A DNA stretch of 64,000 bases from contig NZ_FNSK01000001.1 in assembly GCF_900105075.1 (NCBI RefSeq), positions 2,617,001-2,681,000 on the forward strand, given 5' to 3'. The notes under the pieces are model-generated. The model ran no database searches. It was not told where the DNA came from and saw only the letters and a program-made list of their open reading frames with translations. The DNA is from Rhodobacter sp. 24-YEA-8 (GTDB lineage Bacteria; Pseudomonadota; Alphaproteobacteria; Rhodobacterales; Rhodobacteraceae). Positions within the stretch are counted from its first letter, which is position 1, and each line of letters begins with the position of its first letter. Both the position numbers and the translations under genes were made by a program. Positions 1 through 9,669 of the stretch are shown here, in pieces.

Positions 1-1128
1 GCGACACAGCCCGGGGCGCCGACCTCAGCGCCGTCTGTCGCCCCTCCAAACCCCACGCCCAATTCCGGCAGGCTCGCAAAAATTTTGGGCGCGGAACGTG
101 CGGCAGTCATTCGCGCCTGGCTGCGCGACCAAAGCCAGACATTGCATCAGCCCTGGCTCGCGGCCAGTTTCGGTCGGTCTTTCGAGGCGGCGCTGACCGC
201 CTCGCGGGCCGATGTGATCCATGCGCATGATCTGCCCGCCTTGCCGGTTGCCTCCCGGGTGGCGATGAATACCGGCGCGGCCTTCATCTTCGACAGCCAT
301 GAGCTGGAAACCCATCGCAATCCCCCGCTCAGTCCGGCGCGCAGACGGCAGGTGGAGCGTCTGGAGGCGCGGCTGCTGCCCAGGGCCGCCGCCGTGATCA
401 CGGTCGGGGACAGCATCGCCGACCACCTTGCGACGCACTATGGCATCCCCCGCCCGCTGGTGCTTTACAACACCCCGCGGGCAGCTGATCAAAGCCCTCG
501 TTCCGACCAGGATCCCGGGTTGCGGATGCGGGCAGGCCTGCCGGAGGACAGCTTCCTTCTGGTTTACACCGGAAATGTTGCGATCAATCGCGGGCTGGAA
601 ACCGTTGTCGCTGCGCTTGGCCAGTTGCGGCAAAACGCGCCGGAGCACGGTTTCGGGCGCCCGGTCTGCCTTGTCACGGTTGGACGCAGCCCGCCATCGG
701 TGGCCGCCCGCCTCTCCCGCCTCGCGCAAGAGGCCGGTGTCCTTGACAGGCTGGCAATGCTGCCCCCGGTCCCGCCGGAAGACGTCTCCCGCGTGATAGC
801 CTCCGCTGATGCCGCGATCATTCCGATCATCCCGGTGGCTTTGTCCTATCAATACGCCATGCCGAACAAATTGTTCGAGGCGCTGATGGCCGGCCTGCCG
901 GTAATTGGCTCCGATCTCGCCGAAATGGGGCCTTTTCTGCGGGACCGGCAGCTTGGCCTGACCTTCCCTGCGGGAGACGCATCCGCGCTGGCGGAGACAA
1001 TACTGACAATGGCCCGGGCGACGCCTGGCACCTTCCGGAAGCTCGCAGCCGAAAGCATCGGCTGGGAAGCACAGGCAGAGCGTCTGGTTGAGTTCTATCA
1101 CCAGCTCGGCCAGGAACGGTGCGATTAA
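1..1128 (+). CDS. Glycosyltransferase, GT4-like, 5' end outside window
   Basis: The reading frame is open from base 1, so the gene probably begins upstream; the first internal start candidate is TTG at 85. The visible protein has the layout of a GT-B glycosyltransferase of the GT4 kind: an HAHD motif (ADVIHAHDLPAL) followed by FDSHELE in the N-terminal half, a VLYNTPRAAD linker, then a C-terminal nucleotide-sugar domain beginning LVYTGNVAINRGLE and containing YAMPNKLFEALMAGLPVIGS, the usual donor-phosphate and ribose contact region. It probably moves a sugar from a nucleotide donor to a surface polysaccharide or lipid carrier in the cytoplasm. The neighbours (DUF6270 protein, RTX protein, second glycosyltransferase) fit the tail of a surface-polysaccharide region. 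The acceptor and sugar cannot be told from sequence. The family call is firm, the exact function open. Confidence 0.85.
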   Translation, partial: ATQPGAPTSAPSVAPPNPTPNSGRLAKILGAERAAVIRAWLRDQSQTLHQPWLAASFGRSFEAALTASRADVIHAHDLPALPVASRVAMNTGAAFIFDSHELETHRNPPLSPARRRQVERLEARLLPRAAAVITVGDSIADHLATHYGIPRPLVLYNTPRAADQSPRSDQDPGLRMRAGLPEDSFLLVYTGNVAINRGLETVVAALGQLRQNAPEHGFGRPVCLVTVGRSPPSVAARLSRLAQEAGVLDRLAMLPPVPPEDVSRVIASADAAIIPIIPVALSYQYAMPNKLFEALMAGLPVIGSDLAEMGPFLRDRQLGLTFPAGDASALAETILTMARATPGTFRKLAAESIGWEAQAERLVEFYHQLGQERCD

Positions 1129-1215
1129 GCCCCTGCCTGCGCGATATGGCCCCCTCCACGCTTGACCGGAATGTCAAAAGGGTGAAGCAATGGGCGCAAT
1201 TGCAGGAGATGCAGC

Positions 1216-1947
1216 ATGGCACAAGATCCGAGCGTTTTCATCCTGGGCTCATGCGTCACTCGCGATGCTTTTGAGCTGGTGCCACATGGCTACAAGCTTG
1301 CAGGCTACATTTGCCGCACCTCTTTCGGCAGCGGCTTTGCGGCAAAACCTTTCAGCCTCTCTCTGGAAGAAATCGATCCCGCAAATGAAATGATCAGCCA
1401 GTTCCAGCGCACGATGGTGCACACGGATCTGACCAAGGCGTTGACACAAATGCTCTGCGATCTGCCTGCGGATACCACGATCATCGTCGACCTGATCGAC
1501 GAGAGATTTCAGTTGCTGGAACGCGACGGAACCATCGCAACCAATTCAGTCGAGATGCAGCGTCCAAAGCCTTTGGCGCGCTACCCCGATATCAGGGTGA
1601 TCAAGGCAAATACAGATGAGCATTTCGCCCTGTGGTCAAAGGGGGCGGACGAGTTCGCCGCGCTGGTGGCCGAACAGAAGCTCCGCGTTGTTCTCAACAA
1701 GGTCCACTGGTCGGCAGGCGATACGGGGGGCGGACGCTTCGATGCCACCCATGTGCAGACCCACAATGCCCATCTTGACCGGATGTATGCCTATCTTGAA
1801 AGCCGGATGGCTGTTGCTTCCGTCTCTTACCCCATATCCTTTGTGTCCGATCATGAGCATAAATGGGGCCTCTCTCCCTTCCACTATTCCCGCGACATTT
1901 ATGAGCACCTGATCGGAGAGCTGAACCGGATCACGCTTGCTGGCTGA
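1216..1947 (+). CDS. DUF6270-like protein, probably polysaccharide-associated
   Basis: A 243-residue soluble protein with no signal peptide or membrane segment. It opens with a GSCVTRDAFE block, the signature start of DUF6270 proteins, which are common in polysaccharide loci and resemble the GxS block of SGNH-fold hydrolases. A C-terminal HYSRDIYEHL segment is also reminiscent of the late catalytic region of that fold. The start is the ATG at 1216, 87 bases after the upstream glycosyltransferase stop, with a purine-rich AGGAGATGC stretch just before it. The gene runs with the upstream glycosyltransferase and converges on the RTX gene. A role in modifying or recognising a surface glycan is inferred from context only. 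Confidence 0.7.
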   Translation: MAQDPSVFILGSCVTRDAFELVPHGYKLAGYICRTSFGSGFAAKPFSLSLEEIDPANEMISQFQRTMVHTDLTKALTQMLCDLPADTTIIVDLIDERFQLLERDGTIATNSVEMQRPKPLARYPDIRVIKANTDEHFALWSKGADEFAALVAEQKLRVVLNKVHWSAGDTGGGRFDATHVQTHNAHLDRMYAYLESRMAVASVSYPISFVSDHEHKWGLSPFHYSRDIYEHLIGELNRITLAG

Positions 1948-1958
1948 CACCTCCCGGT

Positions 1959-4900
1959 TCAGATGATCAGAAAGTGATCGGCGGTGAGCAGCGTTCCGGG
2001 CGTGACGCTTGCAAAAATCAACATCCCGGCTGCCCCGCTGCCATCCGGGTCATAGTAAATCTGCCCACTTGCCTGATTATAGACAATCCGGTGCGCGTCT
2101 GTGGTCGCGCTTTCACCGATGGTGAAGCGCGTGGCCCCGAGAACTCCCAGGTTCAGAGCTGTGAAGACCGCATCATCGAGCAGGATCATATCCTCCGCCG
2201 GGTTGAAATCGGCGATCCGGTCGGCATTTGCGGCGCCTGGCGCAGAGAGAAACAGAAAGACATCGCGCCCGGGGCCGCCATGCAGCCAGTCGTTGCCGTC
2301 GCCGCCATACAACCAGTCATTGCCATCGCCGCCATAAAGCGTGTCATTGCCGTCGCGGCCATAGAGCACGTCATTGCCGCCCGCGCCCTGGATCTCATTG
2401 CCCGATGCATCGCCCAGCAATATGTCGTTGAAGGCCGATCCGACGAGATCCTCGATCCCGAAGAAACGGTCGCCGGCGGCGATACCGGTATTGGTCCCGG
2501 GCGCTTGCAGATCCGCCCGCATCCCGGCAGGCGCATCCCCATAATGCGCGCGGTCGCGCCCCGCGCCGCCATAGAGCCAATCCGCCCCTGCGCCGCCATA
2601 GAGCGTGTCGTCGCCATCGCCGCCATACAGCGTGTCATTGCCGTCGCGACCATAGAGCACGTCATTGCCGCCCGCGCCCTGGATCTCGTTGCCCGATGCA
2701 TCGCCCAGCAACATGTCGTTGAAGGCCGATCCGACGAGATCCTCGATCCCGAAGAAACGGTCGCCGGCGGCGATACCGGTATTGGTCCCGGGCGCTTGCA
2801 GATCCGCCCGCATCCCGGCAGGCGCATCCCCATAATGCGCGCGGTCGCGCCCCGCGCCGCCATAGAGCCAATCCGCCCCTGCGCCGCCATAGAGTGTGTC
2901 GTCGCCATCGCCGCCGTACAGCGTGTCATTGCCGTCGCGGCCATAGAGCACGTCATTGCCGCCTGCGCCCTGGATCTCATTGCCCGATGCATCGCCCAGC
3001 AGCATGTCGTTGAAGGCCGATCCGACGAGATCCTCGATCCCGAAGAAACGGTCGCCGGCGGCGATACCGGTATTGGTCCCGGGCGCTTGCAGATCCGCCC
3101 GCACCCCGGCCGGCGCATCGCCATAATGCGCGCGGTCGCGCCCCGCGCCGCCATAGAGCCAATCCGCCCCTGCGCCGCCATAGAGTGTATCGTCGCCATC
3201 GCCGCCGTACAGCGTGTCATTGCCGTCGCGGCCATAGAGCACGTCATTGCCGCCTGCGCCCTGGATCTCATTGCCCGATGCATCGCCCAGCAGCATATCG
3301 TTGAAGGCCGATCCGACGAGATCCTCGATCCCGAAGAAACGGTCGCCGGCGGCGATACCGGTATTGGTCCCGGGCGCTTGCAGATCCGCCCGCACCCCGG
3401 CCGGCGCATCGCCGTAATGCGCGCGGTCGCGCCCCGCGCCGCCATAGAGCCAATCCGCCCCTGCGCCGCCATAGAGTGTATCGTCGCCATCGCCGCCGTA
3501 CAGCGTGTCATTGCCGTCGCGGCCATAGAGCACGTCATTGCCGCCTGCGCCCTGGATCTCATTGCCCGATGCATCGCCCAGCAGCATATCGTTGAAGGCC
3601 GATCCGACGAGATCCTCGATCCCGAAGAAACGGTCGCCGGCGGCGATACCGGTATTGGTCCCGGGCGCTTGCAGATCCGCCCGCACCCCGGCCGGCGCAT
3701 CGCCGTAATGCGCGCGGTCGCGCCCCGCGCCGCCATAGAGCCAATCCGCCCCCTCGCCGCCGTAAAGCCAGTCATCGCCATCGCCGCCATACAGCGTGTC
3801 ATTGCCGCCGCGACCATAGAGCACGTCATTGCCGCCCGCGCCCTGGATCACATTGCCCGATGCATCGCCCAGCAGCGTGTCGTTATAGGCCGTTCCGGTC
3901 ATCGCCTCGATGGACAGATAGACCTGCCCCTGCACCGGCCCGGCAATGCCGGCGCGCATCTGGAGATCGACCCGGATCGCGGCATTGATTTCGGAAAAAT
4001 CAATGTGATCGAAACCATTACCGCCCTGGATCGTGTCCTGGCCAGTACTTGCGAGGAACAGATCATCTCCATCCGTCCCGACCAGATAATCCGCACCGGG
4101 AGTGCCTGCGATCATGCCATCCGGTGTGAGCATTGTGTAATCACCATGCCAGAGGTCGAACAGCCCGGCGCTTGCAAAGCTGGCAGCCGTCAGGGGAAGA
4201 CCATTGGCGGAATAGACGATCAGCTCTTCTTTGCCGTAGCGGATCCTGGCGCCACCTGCGAGCGACGTTATGGTCAGCTCGCTCAGACCGTAGAACCTGC
4301 CCCATGCGCTCAGATCGAGCCGGTCGATACCGGGCTGGTAGTCGTGAATGTAATCCAGCGCCCCATCGGACGAAAGCACGAAGAGATCCGCGCCGGCGCC
4401 GCCATAAAGGCGGTCGACGCCCGCCCCGTCAATCAGGATGTCATCGCCGGCGCCACCATAAAGAACATCATCGCCAGCCCCACCCGAAATCAGATCATGC
4501 CCCGCGCCGCCGGTGAGCGTGTCGGCCGCGCCCGTCCCCATCAGGGGGGCCGGAAGCGCGCCGGTCTCGACATAGAGCCGGGTGACGCCTGTGCCTTCGC
4601 CGGCCACATAGATCCAGAAGCCGGTCGCCCCTGGCTGCAAGGCCAGCGCTGTGATGTTTTGCAATGCCAGCCCGTCCTGCTGCAACATGGTGGCGGCGAT
4701 GACGAACCGCCCCCCCGGCAGGATCTCGAAAACATGCAGACCGCCATCGCCGCCGCCGGCAACCAGAAAGCTCCGCCCTTTGATGTTGATGGTCTCAAGG
4801 GTCACCACGGCCCGGAACCGCGTATCAAGCGTATCTATGATCTGATCCGCTACCGTCATCGTTCCTCCTGGCGAGAGCGCCAGCAGCGTGATCGACGAAC

Positions 4901-5645
4901 TGCTGCCTGAGGCGACCGCCAGATAAGGGCTGCCATGCACTTCACAAAAGCGCACCGCCGAGGGGGCGCTGATGCCCAGCCCGTCGCTGGCACCAATGCT
5001 CCCCGCTGCGGTCGGCAAGCCGTTTGCCGCAAGGCGCAATATGTCGATCCGGTCTGCAGACTGCGATGTCACCGCGACGAATTGAGTAGAGCCGATGCCG
5101 AACACGGCCATGCCCGATATATTGATGCCGGCAAGATCCGGCCCCAGCTGCAATGCCCCGAGCCGCGTCATCACGCCATTGGTGGCCGCGACTGAATAGG
5201 TCGTGATCAGCCCGCTGCCGGTGGTGGCGGCATAGAGCAGGGTCTGATTGCCCGATGTGACAAGGGCCTGGGCCGAAATGATCCCTGCCGGCCCACCGGC
5301 GGGGCGCGACGATCCGCGCAGCGTCCCGTCCGCATTCAGCCTGAACGAGACAAGCGTGCTGTCCTCGAGCCCCGAATAGATCAGATGCTGGGTCGAGCCG
5401 AGCTGATAGAGATCGAGCGTCGGCGGAGCAGAGAGCGTCCCGCGCGCGGCGATCTGGCCCTGACTGGTCAGCAGCATCCCGCCCGCGCCGATCTCGAAGC
5501 TGAGCAGCCCGCCCCCCGCCCGTGTCGTTGTGTAAAGCATCAGGCGCGATCCGACCGTCGCCAGCAACATATCTCCGATGCCCGAAATCAGATTCAATGG
5601 CGCATCGACAAAGGTTTGCAGTGCTCTCACCTGAAACATAGACAC
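1959..5645 (-). CDS. Large RTX calcium-binding secreted protein with tandem repeats
   Basis: A 1228-residue protein without an N-terminal signal peptide. Roughly residues 1-370 look like a beta-propeller of lactonase or YVTN type, with repeating hydrophobic strands and short GG turns. A first small RTX block with GGAGDD nonapeptides begins near residue 380. The main block (about 600-1120) is five nearly identical 97-residue modules, each holding four RTX nonapeptides (GGxGxDxLY) and a linker that starts [13 protein letters not shown]. The end (after about 1130) is RDVFLFLS...RIADFNP, then a region like the M10/serralysin C-terminal domain, ending in the hydrophobic tail DHFLII typical of type I secretion substrates. 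The start is GTG at 5645, 9 bases after GGGGAAG; the ATG at 5639 is an alternative. No type I transporter genes lie in the window. Calcium-dependent folding outside the cell is expected from the family; the propeller's target is unknown. Confidence 0.88.
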   Translation of the reverse strand: MSMFQVRALQTFVDAPLNLISGIGDMLLATVGSRLMLYTTTRAGGGLLSFEIGAGGMLLTSQGQIAARGTLSAPPTLDLYQLGSTQHLIYSGLEDSTLVSFRLNADGTLRGSSRPAGGPAGIISAQALVTSGNQTLLYAATTGSGLITTYSVAATNGVMTRLGALQLGPDLAGINISGMAVFGIGSTQFVAVTSQSADRIDILRLAANGLPTAAGSIGASDGLGISAPSAVRFCEVHGSPYLAVASGSSSSITLLALSPGGTMTVADQIIDTLDTRFRAVVTLETINIKGRSFLVAGGGDGGLHVFEILPGGRFVIAATMLQQDGLALQNITALALQPGATGFWIYVAGEGTGVTRLYVETGALPAPLMGTGAADTLTGGAGHDLISGGAGDDVLYGGAGDDILIDGAGVDRLYGGAGADLFVLSSDGALDYIHDYQPGIDRLDLSAWGRFYGLSELTITSLAGGARIRYGKEELIVYSANGLPLTAASFASAGLFDLWHGDYTMLTPDGMIAGTPGADYLVGTDGDDLFLASTGQDTIQGGNGFDHIDFSEINAAIRVDLQMRAGIAGPVQGQVYLSIEAMTGTAYNDTLLGDASGNVIQGAGGNDVLYGRGGNDTLYGGDGDDWLYGGEGADWLYGGAGRDRAHYGDAPAGVRADLQAPGTNTGIAAGDRFFGIEDLVGSAFNDMLLGDASGNEIQGAGGNDVLYGRDGNDTLYGGDGDDTLYGGAGADWLYGGAGRDRAHYGDAPAGVRADLQAPGTNTGIAAGDRFFGIEDLVGSAFNDMLLGDASGNEIQGAGGNDVLYGRDGNDTLYGGDGDDTLYGGAGADWLYGGAGRDRAHYGDAPAGVRADLQAPGTNTGIAAGDRFFGIEDLVGSAFNDMLLGDASGNEIQGAGGNDVLYGRDGNDTLYGGDGDDTLYGGAGADWLYGGAGRDRAHYGDAPAGMRADLQAPGTNTGIAAGDRFFGIEDLVGSAFNDMLLGDASGNEIQGAGGNDVLYGRDGNDTLYGGDGDDTLYGGAGADWLYGGAGRDRAHYGDAPAGMRADLQAPGTNTGIAAGDRFFGIEDLVGSAFNDILLGDASGNEIQGAGGNDVLYGRDGNDTLYGGDGNDWLYGGDGNDWLHGGPGRDVFLFLSAPGAANADRIADFNPAEDMILLDDAVFTALNLGVLGATRFTIGESATTDAHRIVYNQASGQIYYDPDGSGAAGMLIFASVTPGTLLTADHFLII
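2361..3815 (-). repeat. Five tandem 291-bp repeats inside the RTX gene
   Basis: The landmark ATAGAGCACGTCATTGCCGCC recurs at 2361, 2652, 2943, 3234, 3525 and 3816, exactly 291 bases apart. That gives five full units plus the start of a sixth that diverges. Each unit encodes 97 residues, so gain or loss of a unit keeps the frame. Units differ at only a few positions; the two units nearest the 3' end of the gene carry APAGM where the others carry APAGV. Near identity at third codon positions points to recent duplication or ongoing gene conversion. Confidence 0.97.
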
Positions 5646-5890
5646 ATACCCGTTCTTCCCCGGGCACCATCTTCACCTGGCGGGCTTGCTGCTTCCTTTT
5701 GACATTCGGGCGATATCAGGGCTTTGGTGAATGGTTTTAGCCAAACTTTATCAACACGCCAGGATCAGATCTGCGGGACCGCGCCGGGAACCGAGGCCGG
5801 CATTGCCTCCGATGCCTCTTTCGGCGAAAGTTAGCGAAAGGCAGACGCGTTGCAGACCGGGGCCGCGCATCTCCTGCCACCGGGAAGACG
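5646..5890. other. Divergent intergenic region, RTX gene / GT2 gene
   Basis: About 245 bases with no convincing gene. It must carry the start signals of the RTX gene (minus) and the GT2 gene (plus). It is somewhat AT-richer around 5700-5755 (TTTTGACATTCGGG, then TTTAGCCAAACTTTATCAAC), which is a plausible promoter area, but no -35/-10 pair with good spacing stands out. Confidence 0.5.
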
Positions 5891-6823
5891 ATGCGCCAGA
5901 AAGACGATCATGTGACCATCGTGATGGCCACCCGCAACGGGGCGGCCTGGCTGGCTGAACAGCTGAACAGTTTCGTCACGCAAAGCCATGGCAGCTGGTC
6001 GCTTTTCGTCTCCGATGACGGATCAACCGATGGCACCCGAGAGATTCTCACTGCTTTCGGCCGCAAATATCCGCTGACCCTGGTGGAGGGGCCGCGCAAA
6101 GGGGCGGCGGCGAATTTCCTCTCAGCGCTTTGCCACCCGGATCTGCCGCAGGGGATCATCGCACTGGCTGACCAGGACGATGTCTGGCTAAAGGGAAAGC
6201 TCGCGCGCGGGCTGCGCCGGATCGCAGCGGCAGAGGGTCTGATGGGCGGGGCGGGGCCAGTGCTTTATGCGGGCGAGAGCATGCTTGCCGACGGGGCGCT
6301 GAACACGCTCAGCCAGTCGCGGTCAGGACGAACCAGACCGGGTTTTGCGCCGTCACTCGTGCAGAACCTTTTTGCCGGCCATTCGATCATGCTCACGCCA
6401 GAGGCGCTGGCGCTGGTGCGCGAGGCGGGGGTTCCCGACAGCGTCAGCTGGCATGACTGGTGGCTTTACCAGCTGATCGCGGGATGCGGCGGCGGCCTGG
6501 CGCTCGACCCGACGCCGGTGGTGATCTACCGCCAGCATGGTGAGAACGCGCTTGGGGGCGCGCGGGGCACGGCGGCCGGCAAACGTCGGCTGGCAATGCT
6601 GCTGAATGGCGAATGGGGCCGGATGATGCAGGGCCAGGCGGTCGCGCTGAGGGCGCGCGAGGCCATGCTGACAGCCGATGCGCGCGCCACGCTGGACGGA
6701 TTTCTCCACGCGCCGGCTTTTGGTCCAGGGCGCGCGCTTGCCTTTCGCCGCCTCGGCATTCATCGCAGCTCGCGTTCCGGCGATGCGGCGATGGCGATGG
6801 CGGCGATGCTCGGCCGGCTTTAG
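5891..6823 (+). CDS. Glycosyltransferase family 2
   Basis: A 310-residue GT-A fold enzyme. The N-terminus VTIVMATRNGAAWLAEQL followed by VSDDGSTDGT is the canonical GT2 nucleotide-binding start; DQDDVW near residue 100 is the DxD-type metal and donor site; SWHDWWLYQLI about residue 180 fits the region seen in rhamnosyltransferase-like GT2 enzymes. There are no membrane helices. The start is ATG at 5891 after GGGAAGACG. It probably adds a sugar such as a deoxyhexose to a surface glycan on the cytoplasmic face. Its stop overlaps that of the convergent DUF2793 gene by four bases. Donor and acceptor are not determinable from sequence. Confidence 0.88.
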   Translation: MRQKDDHVTIVMATRNGAAWLAEQLNSFVTQSHGSWSLFVSDDGSTDGTREILTAFGRKYPLTLVEGPRKGAAANFLSALCHPDLPQGIIALADQDDVWLKGKLARGLRRIAAAEGLMGGAGPVLYAGESMLADGALNTLSQSRSGRTRPGFAPSLVQNLFAGHSIMLTPEALALVREAGVPDSVSWHDWWLYQLIAGCGGGLALDPTPVVIYRQHGENALGGARGTAAGKRRLAMLLNGEWGRMMQGQAVALRAREAMLTADARATLDGFLHAPAFGPGRALAFRRLGIHRSSRSGDAAMAMAAMLGRL

Positions 6824-7869
6824 AACCAGCGCCCGACGGCCATCGCCCTGACGCCGATTGCGCCGCTCTTCGGGACCATGGTCAGCACCCGGAGCGAAAC
6901 CGAGCCCTCCACCGGTGCCGCAGCCACAAGCCAGGCGTCCACCGCATCCGCCATGCCCGTGACCACGGGGGTCGATCCGACAAGGAAAGTTTGCGGAAAG
7001 ACCCAGGGCAGCGCCGCTGAGGTAAAGCCCGAGCCGAGCGCGGTGGAGGCATTGGTTACAGTGAGGTCATTCTTCCAGCAGATCTGGGTGCCATCGGCAT
7101 AGCGGATAAAATAGCCATTCGCATTCGATCCGCGCTCGATGACCGCGCCCGTCGGAACGCCGCCGGTCTGGCTGACGGTGCCCAGAATATTGCTGCGCGC
7201 AAAGACCTGCGAGCCGGCGCGGGTCAGCCCCTGAGGAAAATCGGGCACACCGGTTGCCGCCGCAACCTGCAACCCGGTGAACCAGGTGGATCCATTGGCG
7301 CTGACCTTGACCGAGAAGTCGCTGCCGCCCGCCGTCCCCATCTCGGCCCGCCCCGACCAGGCGGTCTGGAAGAGAAGGCTCGCGGTATCCCCCACTGCCG
7401 CCTTGTTCAGCTTGAGCTGCATTCCCGCGCCCTGATGGGTCATCAAAACCGCCTCGGAGGCCACCGCGAGCCGGTTCACCGCATCGGGCGTCGTGCTGAC
7501 GCCCAGCCGGGCAAAGCCTCCCTCGCCCTCATTCGGGGTCTTCCAGATCAGGCCGTCATAGACCGCTTCGCGCGCCTCACCCAGCACCCAGGCCCGCCAG
7601 CCGGGCTGCGGCGCATGGAACTGCCAGCCGGTCCCGGTCAGGACCGCAATCCGCCCCTCCTGCCCGACCCAGAGGCCGGTCGCAGTGCCCGCCACAAGAT
7701 GCCGGTCGCCGGGGGTCGCCGTCACCGGAGGCGCGGTGCGGTTGCGGTCCAGCACGGCAAGCTGCACCACCGCATCCAGTGCCAGCAGCGCTTCGTTATG
7801 GGTCACGTGTTTCTGCGCCTGGGCAGGCAGGATCAGCGGCAGGCCAAGAATATCGGTGGTATCGGACAT
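6820..7869 (-). CDS. DUF2793-containing protein
   Basis: A 349-residue protein. The first 120 residues match the DUF2793 pattern: LPLILPAQAQKHVTHNEAL near the start, then a GDRHLVAG block and a W-rich stretch ending GLIWKTP. This domain is common in Rhodobacteraceae, in tail-fibre-like or surface-attached proteins. The remainder is low in charge and beta-rich (GSNANGYFIRYADGTQICWK, as in phage tail or C1q-like exposed domains). The start chosen is the ATG at 7869, with GGAGG 7 bases upstream; an ATG four codons earlier lacks a site. No other phage genes lie nearby, so it is better read as a stand-alone surface or tail-like protein than as prophage. Confidence 0.8.
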   Translation of the reverse strand: MSDTTDILGLPLILPAQAQKHVTHNEALLALDAVVQLAVLDRNRTAPPVTATPGDRHLVAGTATGLWVGQEGRIAVLTGTGWQFHAPQPGWRAWVLGEAREAVYDGLIWKTPNEGEGGFARLGVSTTPDAVNRLAVASEAVLMTHQGAGMQLKLNKAAVGDTASLLFQTAWSGRAEMGTAGGSDFSVKVSANGSTWFTGLQVAAATGVPDFPQGLTRAGSQVFARSNILGTVSQTGGVPTGAVIERGSNANGYFIRYADGTQICWKNDLTVTNASTALGSGFTSAALPWVFPQTFLVGSTPVVTGMADAVDAWLVAAAPVEGSVSLRVLTMVPKSGAIGVRAMAVGRWF

Positions 7870-8035
7870 ATTTGCCTCCATGCGGGGTCAGCGCCGCAGT
7901 TAACCGCGAGGCATGTCGCGCACCCGCGGGGCAGAGGCTAGGAAGACAGGGTTTAACGCGCCCTGGCCCGGCGCGCGCCAAGTCTGCGCCGCGCGCAACA
8001 GCGCGGGTTGCAGGATCCGGGCCGGAAGGTTCAGC

Positions 8036-8950
8036 TCAGGTCGCGGGGCCGCTGGTGCCGGCACCATCGGCCGCCCGGATCACCCGGCGCGCATGGGCCT
8101 CGGCGCGGATGTTGAAGCTGATCGCCCCGATGATCACCGCACCGCCCAGGATCACAAACGGGTCGATCCCCTCATGGAAAAAGACCGCCCCCATCAGCGC
8201 CGCCCAGATGATCTGCAGAAAGCTGACCGGTTGCGTCACCGCCAGCGGCGCCGCGGCAAAGGCCCGCGTCATCGCATAATGCCCCAGCGTCGCAAACCCC
8301 GCCCCAAGCGCCAGCGCCGCGATCTGCCACAGCGCGACCGGCTGCCAGTCAATCAGCGCCAGCGGCAGGAGCCCGATCGCCGATGTATAGGTCATCATCG
8401 CCACAATAACCCCCGCCGGGGCAAGCGCGCTCAGCCGTTTCGCAATGACATAGCCGCCCGCGAACAGGAATGCCGCCCCCAGCTGCGCCCAATGACCCAT
8501 AGCAATCTCGCGCAGCCCGGGGCGCAGCACGATCAGCGCCCCCGCAAAGGCAACCAGCGCCACAAGGATGCGCCGCAGGCTCAGCCCCTCGCCCAGCAGC
8601 AGCCCGCCAACGATCAGCACGATCACCGGGTTGAGAAAGCCGATGGCTGAAACTTCGGCCACGGGGATCCTCGCCATGGCATAGAACCACAGGATCACCG
8701 CGCCGACATGGAAGATGCCGCGATAGCCGAACAGCTGCCAGACCCGTGCCGGATAGCCCGCGCGCAGGATTGCGGGCAGCATCGGCAGGAAGAACACCAG
8801 CCCGACGGCAAAGCGCAGAAAGGCCGATTGCGTCGCCGGCAGCGAGGTGCCGACATATTTCACTGCTCCGTTCACGCCAACCATGGCAATGCCCGAAATC
8901 AGCATCCAGATGATCCCCGCAACCGGGCGGTCGGCCTGTCTGTTCCACAT
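8036..8950 (-). CDS. EamA/DMT-superfamily transporter
   Basis: A 304-residue inner-membrane protein with about ten hydrophobic helices in two homologous halves, the layout of the drug/metabolite transporter superfamily. The first half has AFLRFAVGLVFFLPML and IPVAEVSAIGFLNPVIVLIVGGLLLGE, and the second half repeats the pattern with APLAVTQPVSFLQIIWAALMGAVFFHEG, the two EamA repeats. The start is ATG at 8950, preceded by GGGAGGG. The gene is followed on the same strand by non-coding DNA and preceded, 21 bases away, by the LysE exporter gene, so the two are probably co-transcribed. The substrate is unknown; relatives export amino acids, nucleosides or drugs. Confidence 0.87.
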   Translation of the reverse strand: MWNRQADRPVAGIIWMLISGIAMVGVNGAVKYVGTSLPATQSAFLRFAVGLVFFLPMLPAILRAGYPARVWQLFGYRGIFHVGAVILWFYAMARIPVAEVSAIGFLNPVIVLIVGGLLLGEGLSLRRILVALVAFAGALIVLRPGLREIAMGHWAQLGAAFLFAGGYVIAKRLSALAPAGVIVAMMTYTSAIGLLPLALIDWQPVALWQIAALALGAGFATLGHYAMTRAFAAAPLAVTQPVSFLQIIWAALMGAVFFHEGIDPFVILGGAVIIGAISFNIRAEAHARRVIRAADGAGTSGPAT

Positions 8951-8971
8951 CCCTCCCGGTTGCGCCGGTTT

Positions 8972-9574
8972 TCAGGAAAAGGCAAGGGAGAGCGCGATGG
9001 CCCACATCACAAGGCCCACGCTGATCTCCAGCAAGACCCAGGCGCGGGGCTCTGCGAAGACCGGCGCAAGAAAGCGCGCGCCAAAGCCAAGCGCCGAGAA
9101 AAAGCTGAAGGATCCCGCCGCCGCCGCGATCCCGAAGGCAAGTCGGTGACCGTCATGCTGCGCCGAAACCGAGCCGAGCAGCAGCACCGTATCAAGATAG
9201 ACATGCGGATTTGCCCAGGTCAGCAAAAGGATCGTTGTCACCACCTTGCCGCGCGAGACCCTGGCCGCTGCCGAGGGCACCAGAGCCTCGCCGCCCTGCA
9301 TCGCGGCGCGAAATCTCAGTGCGCCATAAACCACCAGAAAGGCCACACCTCCCCATTTCATCACCGGCAGCGCCCAGGGTGCGGCGCGGCTCATCGCGCC
9401 GAAACCGACCACACCCAATGTGATCAGCAGCGCATCCGAGATCGCACAGATCGCCACTACAAGGCCGACATATTCCTGCCGGAGCCCCTGGCGCAGCACA
9501 AAAGCATTCTGCGCCCCGATGGCGAGGATCAGGCTCAGCGCCGTGAAATAGCCTGATATCAGCGCCTCGAACAT
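8972..9574 (-). CDS. LysE/ArgO-family amino-acid exporter
   Basis: A 200-residue membrane protein with five or six helices. The N-terminus FTALSLILAIGAQNAFVLRQGL is the diagnostic LysE/ArgO signature, and LLLTWANPHVYLDTVLLLGSV in the second half is the other conserved block. The family exports lysine and arginine and is usually switched on by a divergent LysR regulator, which is exactly the arrangement here (next gene, opposite strand, 95 bases away). The start is ATG at 9574 after GGAGGACGAAG. The likely job is to release excess basic amino acids at the inner membrane. Whether it prefers lysine or arginine is open. Confidence 0.9.
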   Translation of the reverse strand: MFEALISGYFTALSLILAIGAQNAFVLRQGLRQEYVGLVVAICAISDALLITLGVVGFGAMSRAAPWALPVMKWGGVAFLVVYGALRFRAAMQGGEALVPSAAARVSRGKVVTTILLLTWANPHVYLDTVLLLGSVSAQHDGHRLAFGIAAAAGSFSFFSALGFGARFLAPVFAEPRAWVLLEISVGLVMWAIALSLAFS

Positions 9575-9631
9575 CTTCGTCCTCCCGGGTTACACCGGCT
9601 TCGCTACCGCTTGCAGGCGACATAATTCCAG

Positions 9632-9654
9632 TTAATGTTTCTTTGCCTGATTAA
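9632..9654. promoter_or_regulatory. Candidate LysR-type operator between lysE and argP
   Basis: TTAAT (9632-9636) and ATTAA (9650-9654) form a perfect five-base inverted repeat separated by 13 bases, in the 95-base divergent region. This size and AT-rich character fit a LysR-type binding site that could control both genes. Binding is inferred. Confidence 0.35.
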
Positions 9655-9669
9655 GCGTGGCTTATCCCG

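Noticed and set aside
2361..3815. Repeats as a CRISPR array
   Set aside because: Units of 291 bases are contiguous and coding, with no unique spacers.
2186..3829. 547-codon minus-strand frame inside the RTX gene
   Set aside because: A frame-shifted reading of the repeats, rich in Met/Ala/Arg artefacts; the true RTX frame overlaps it fully.
1974..4910. Long plus-strand open frame of 978 codons opposite the RTX gene
   Set aside because: It is the antisense reading of the 291-bp repeats. It has no domain, start site or secretion signal, while the minus strand shows clear RTX motifs.
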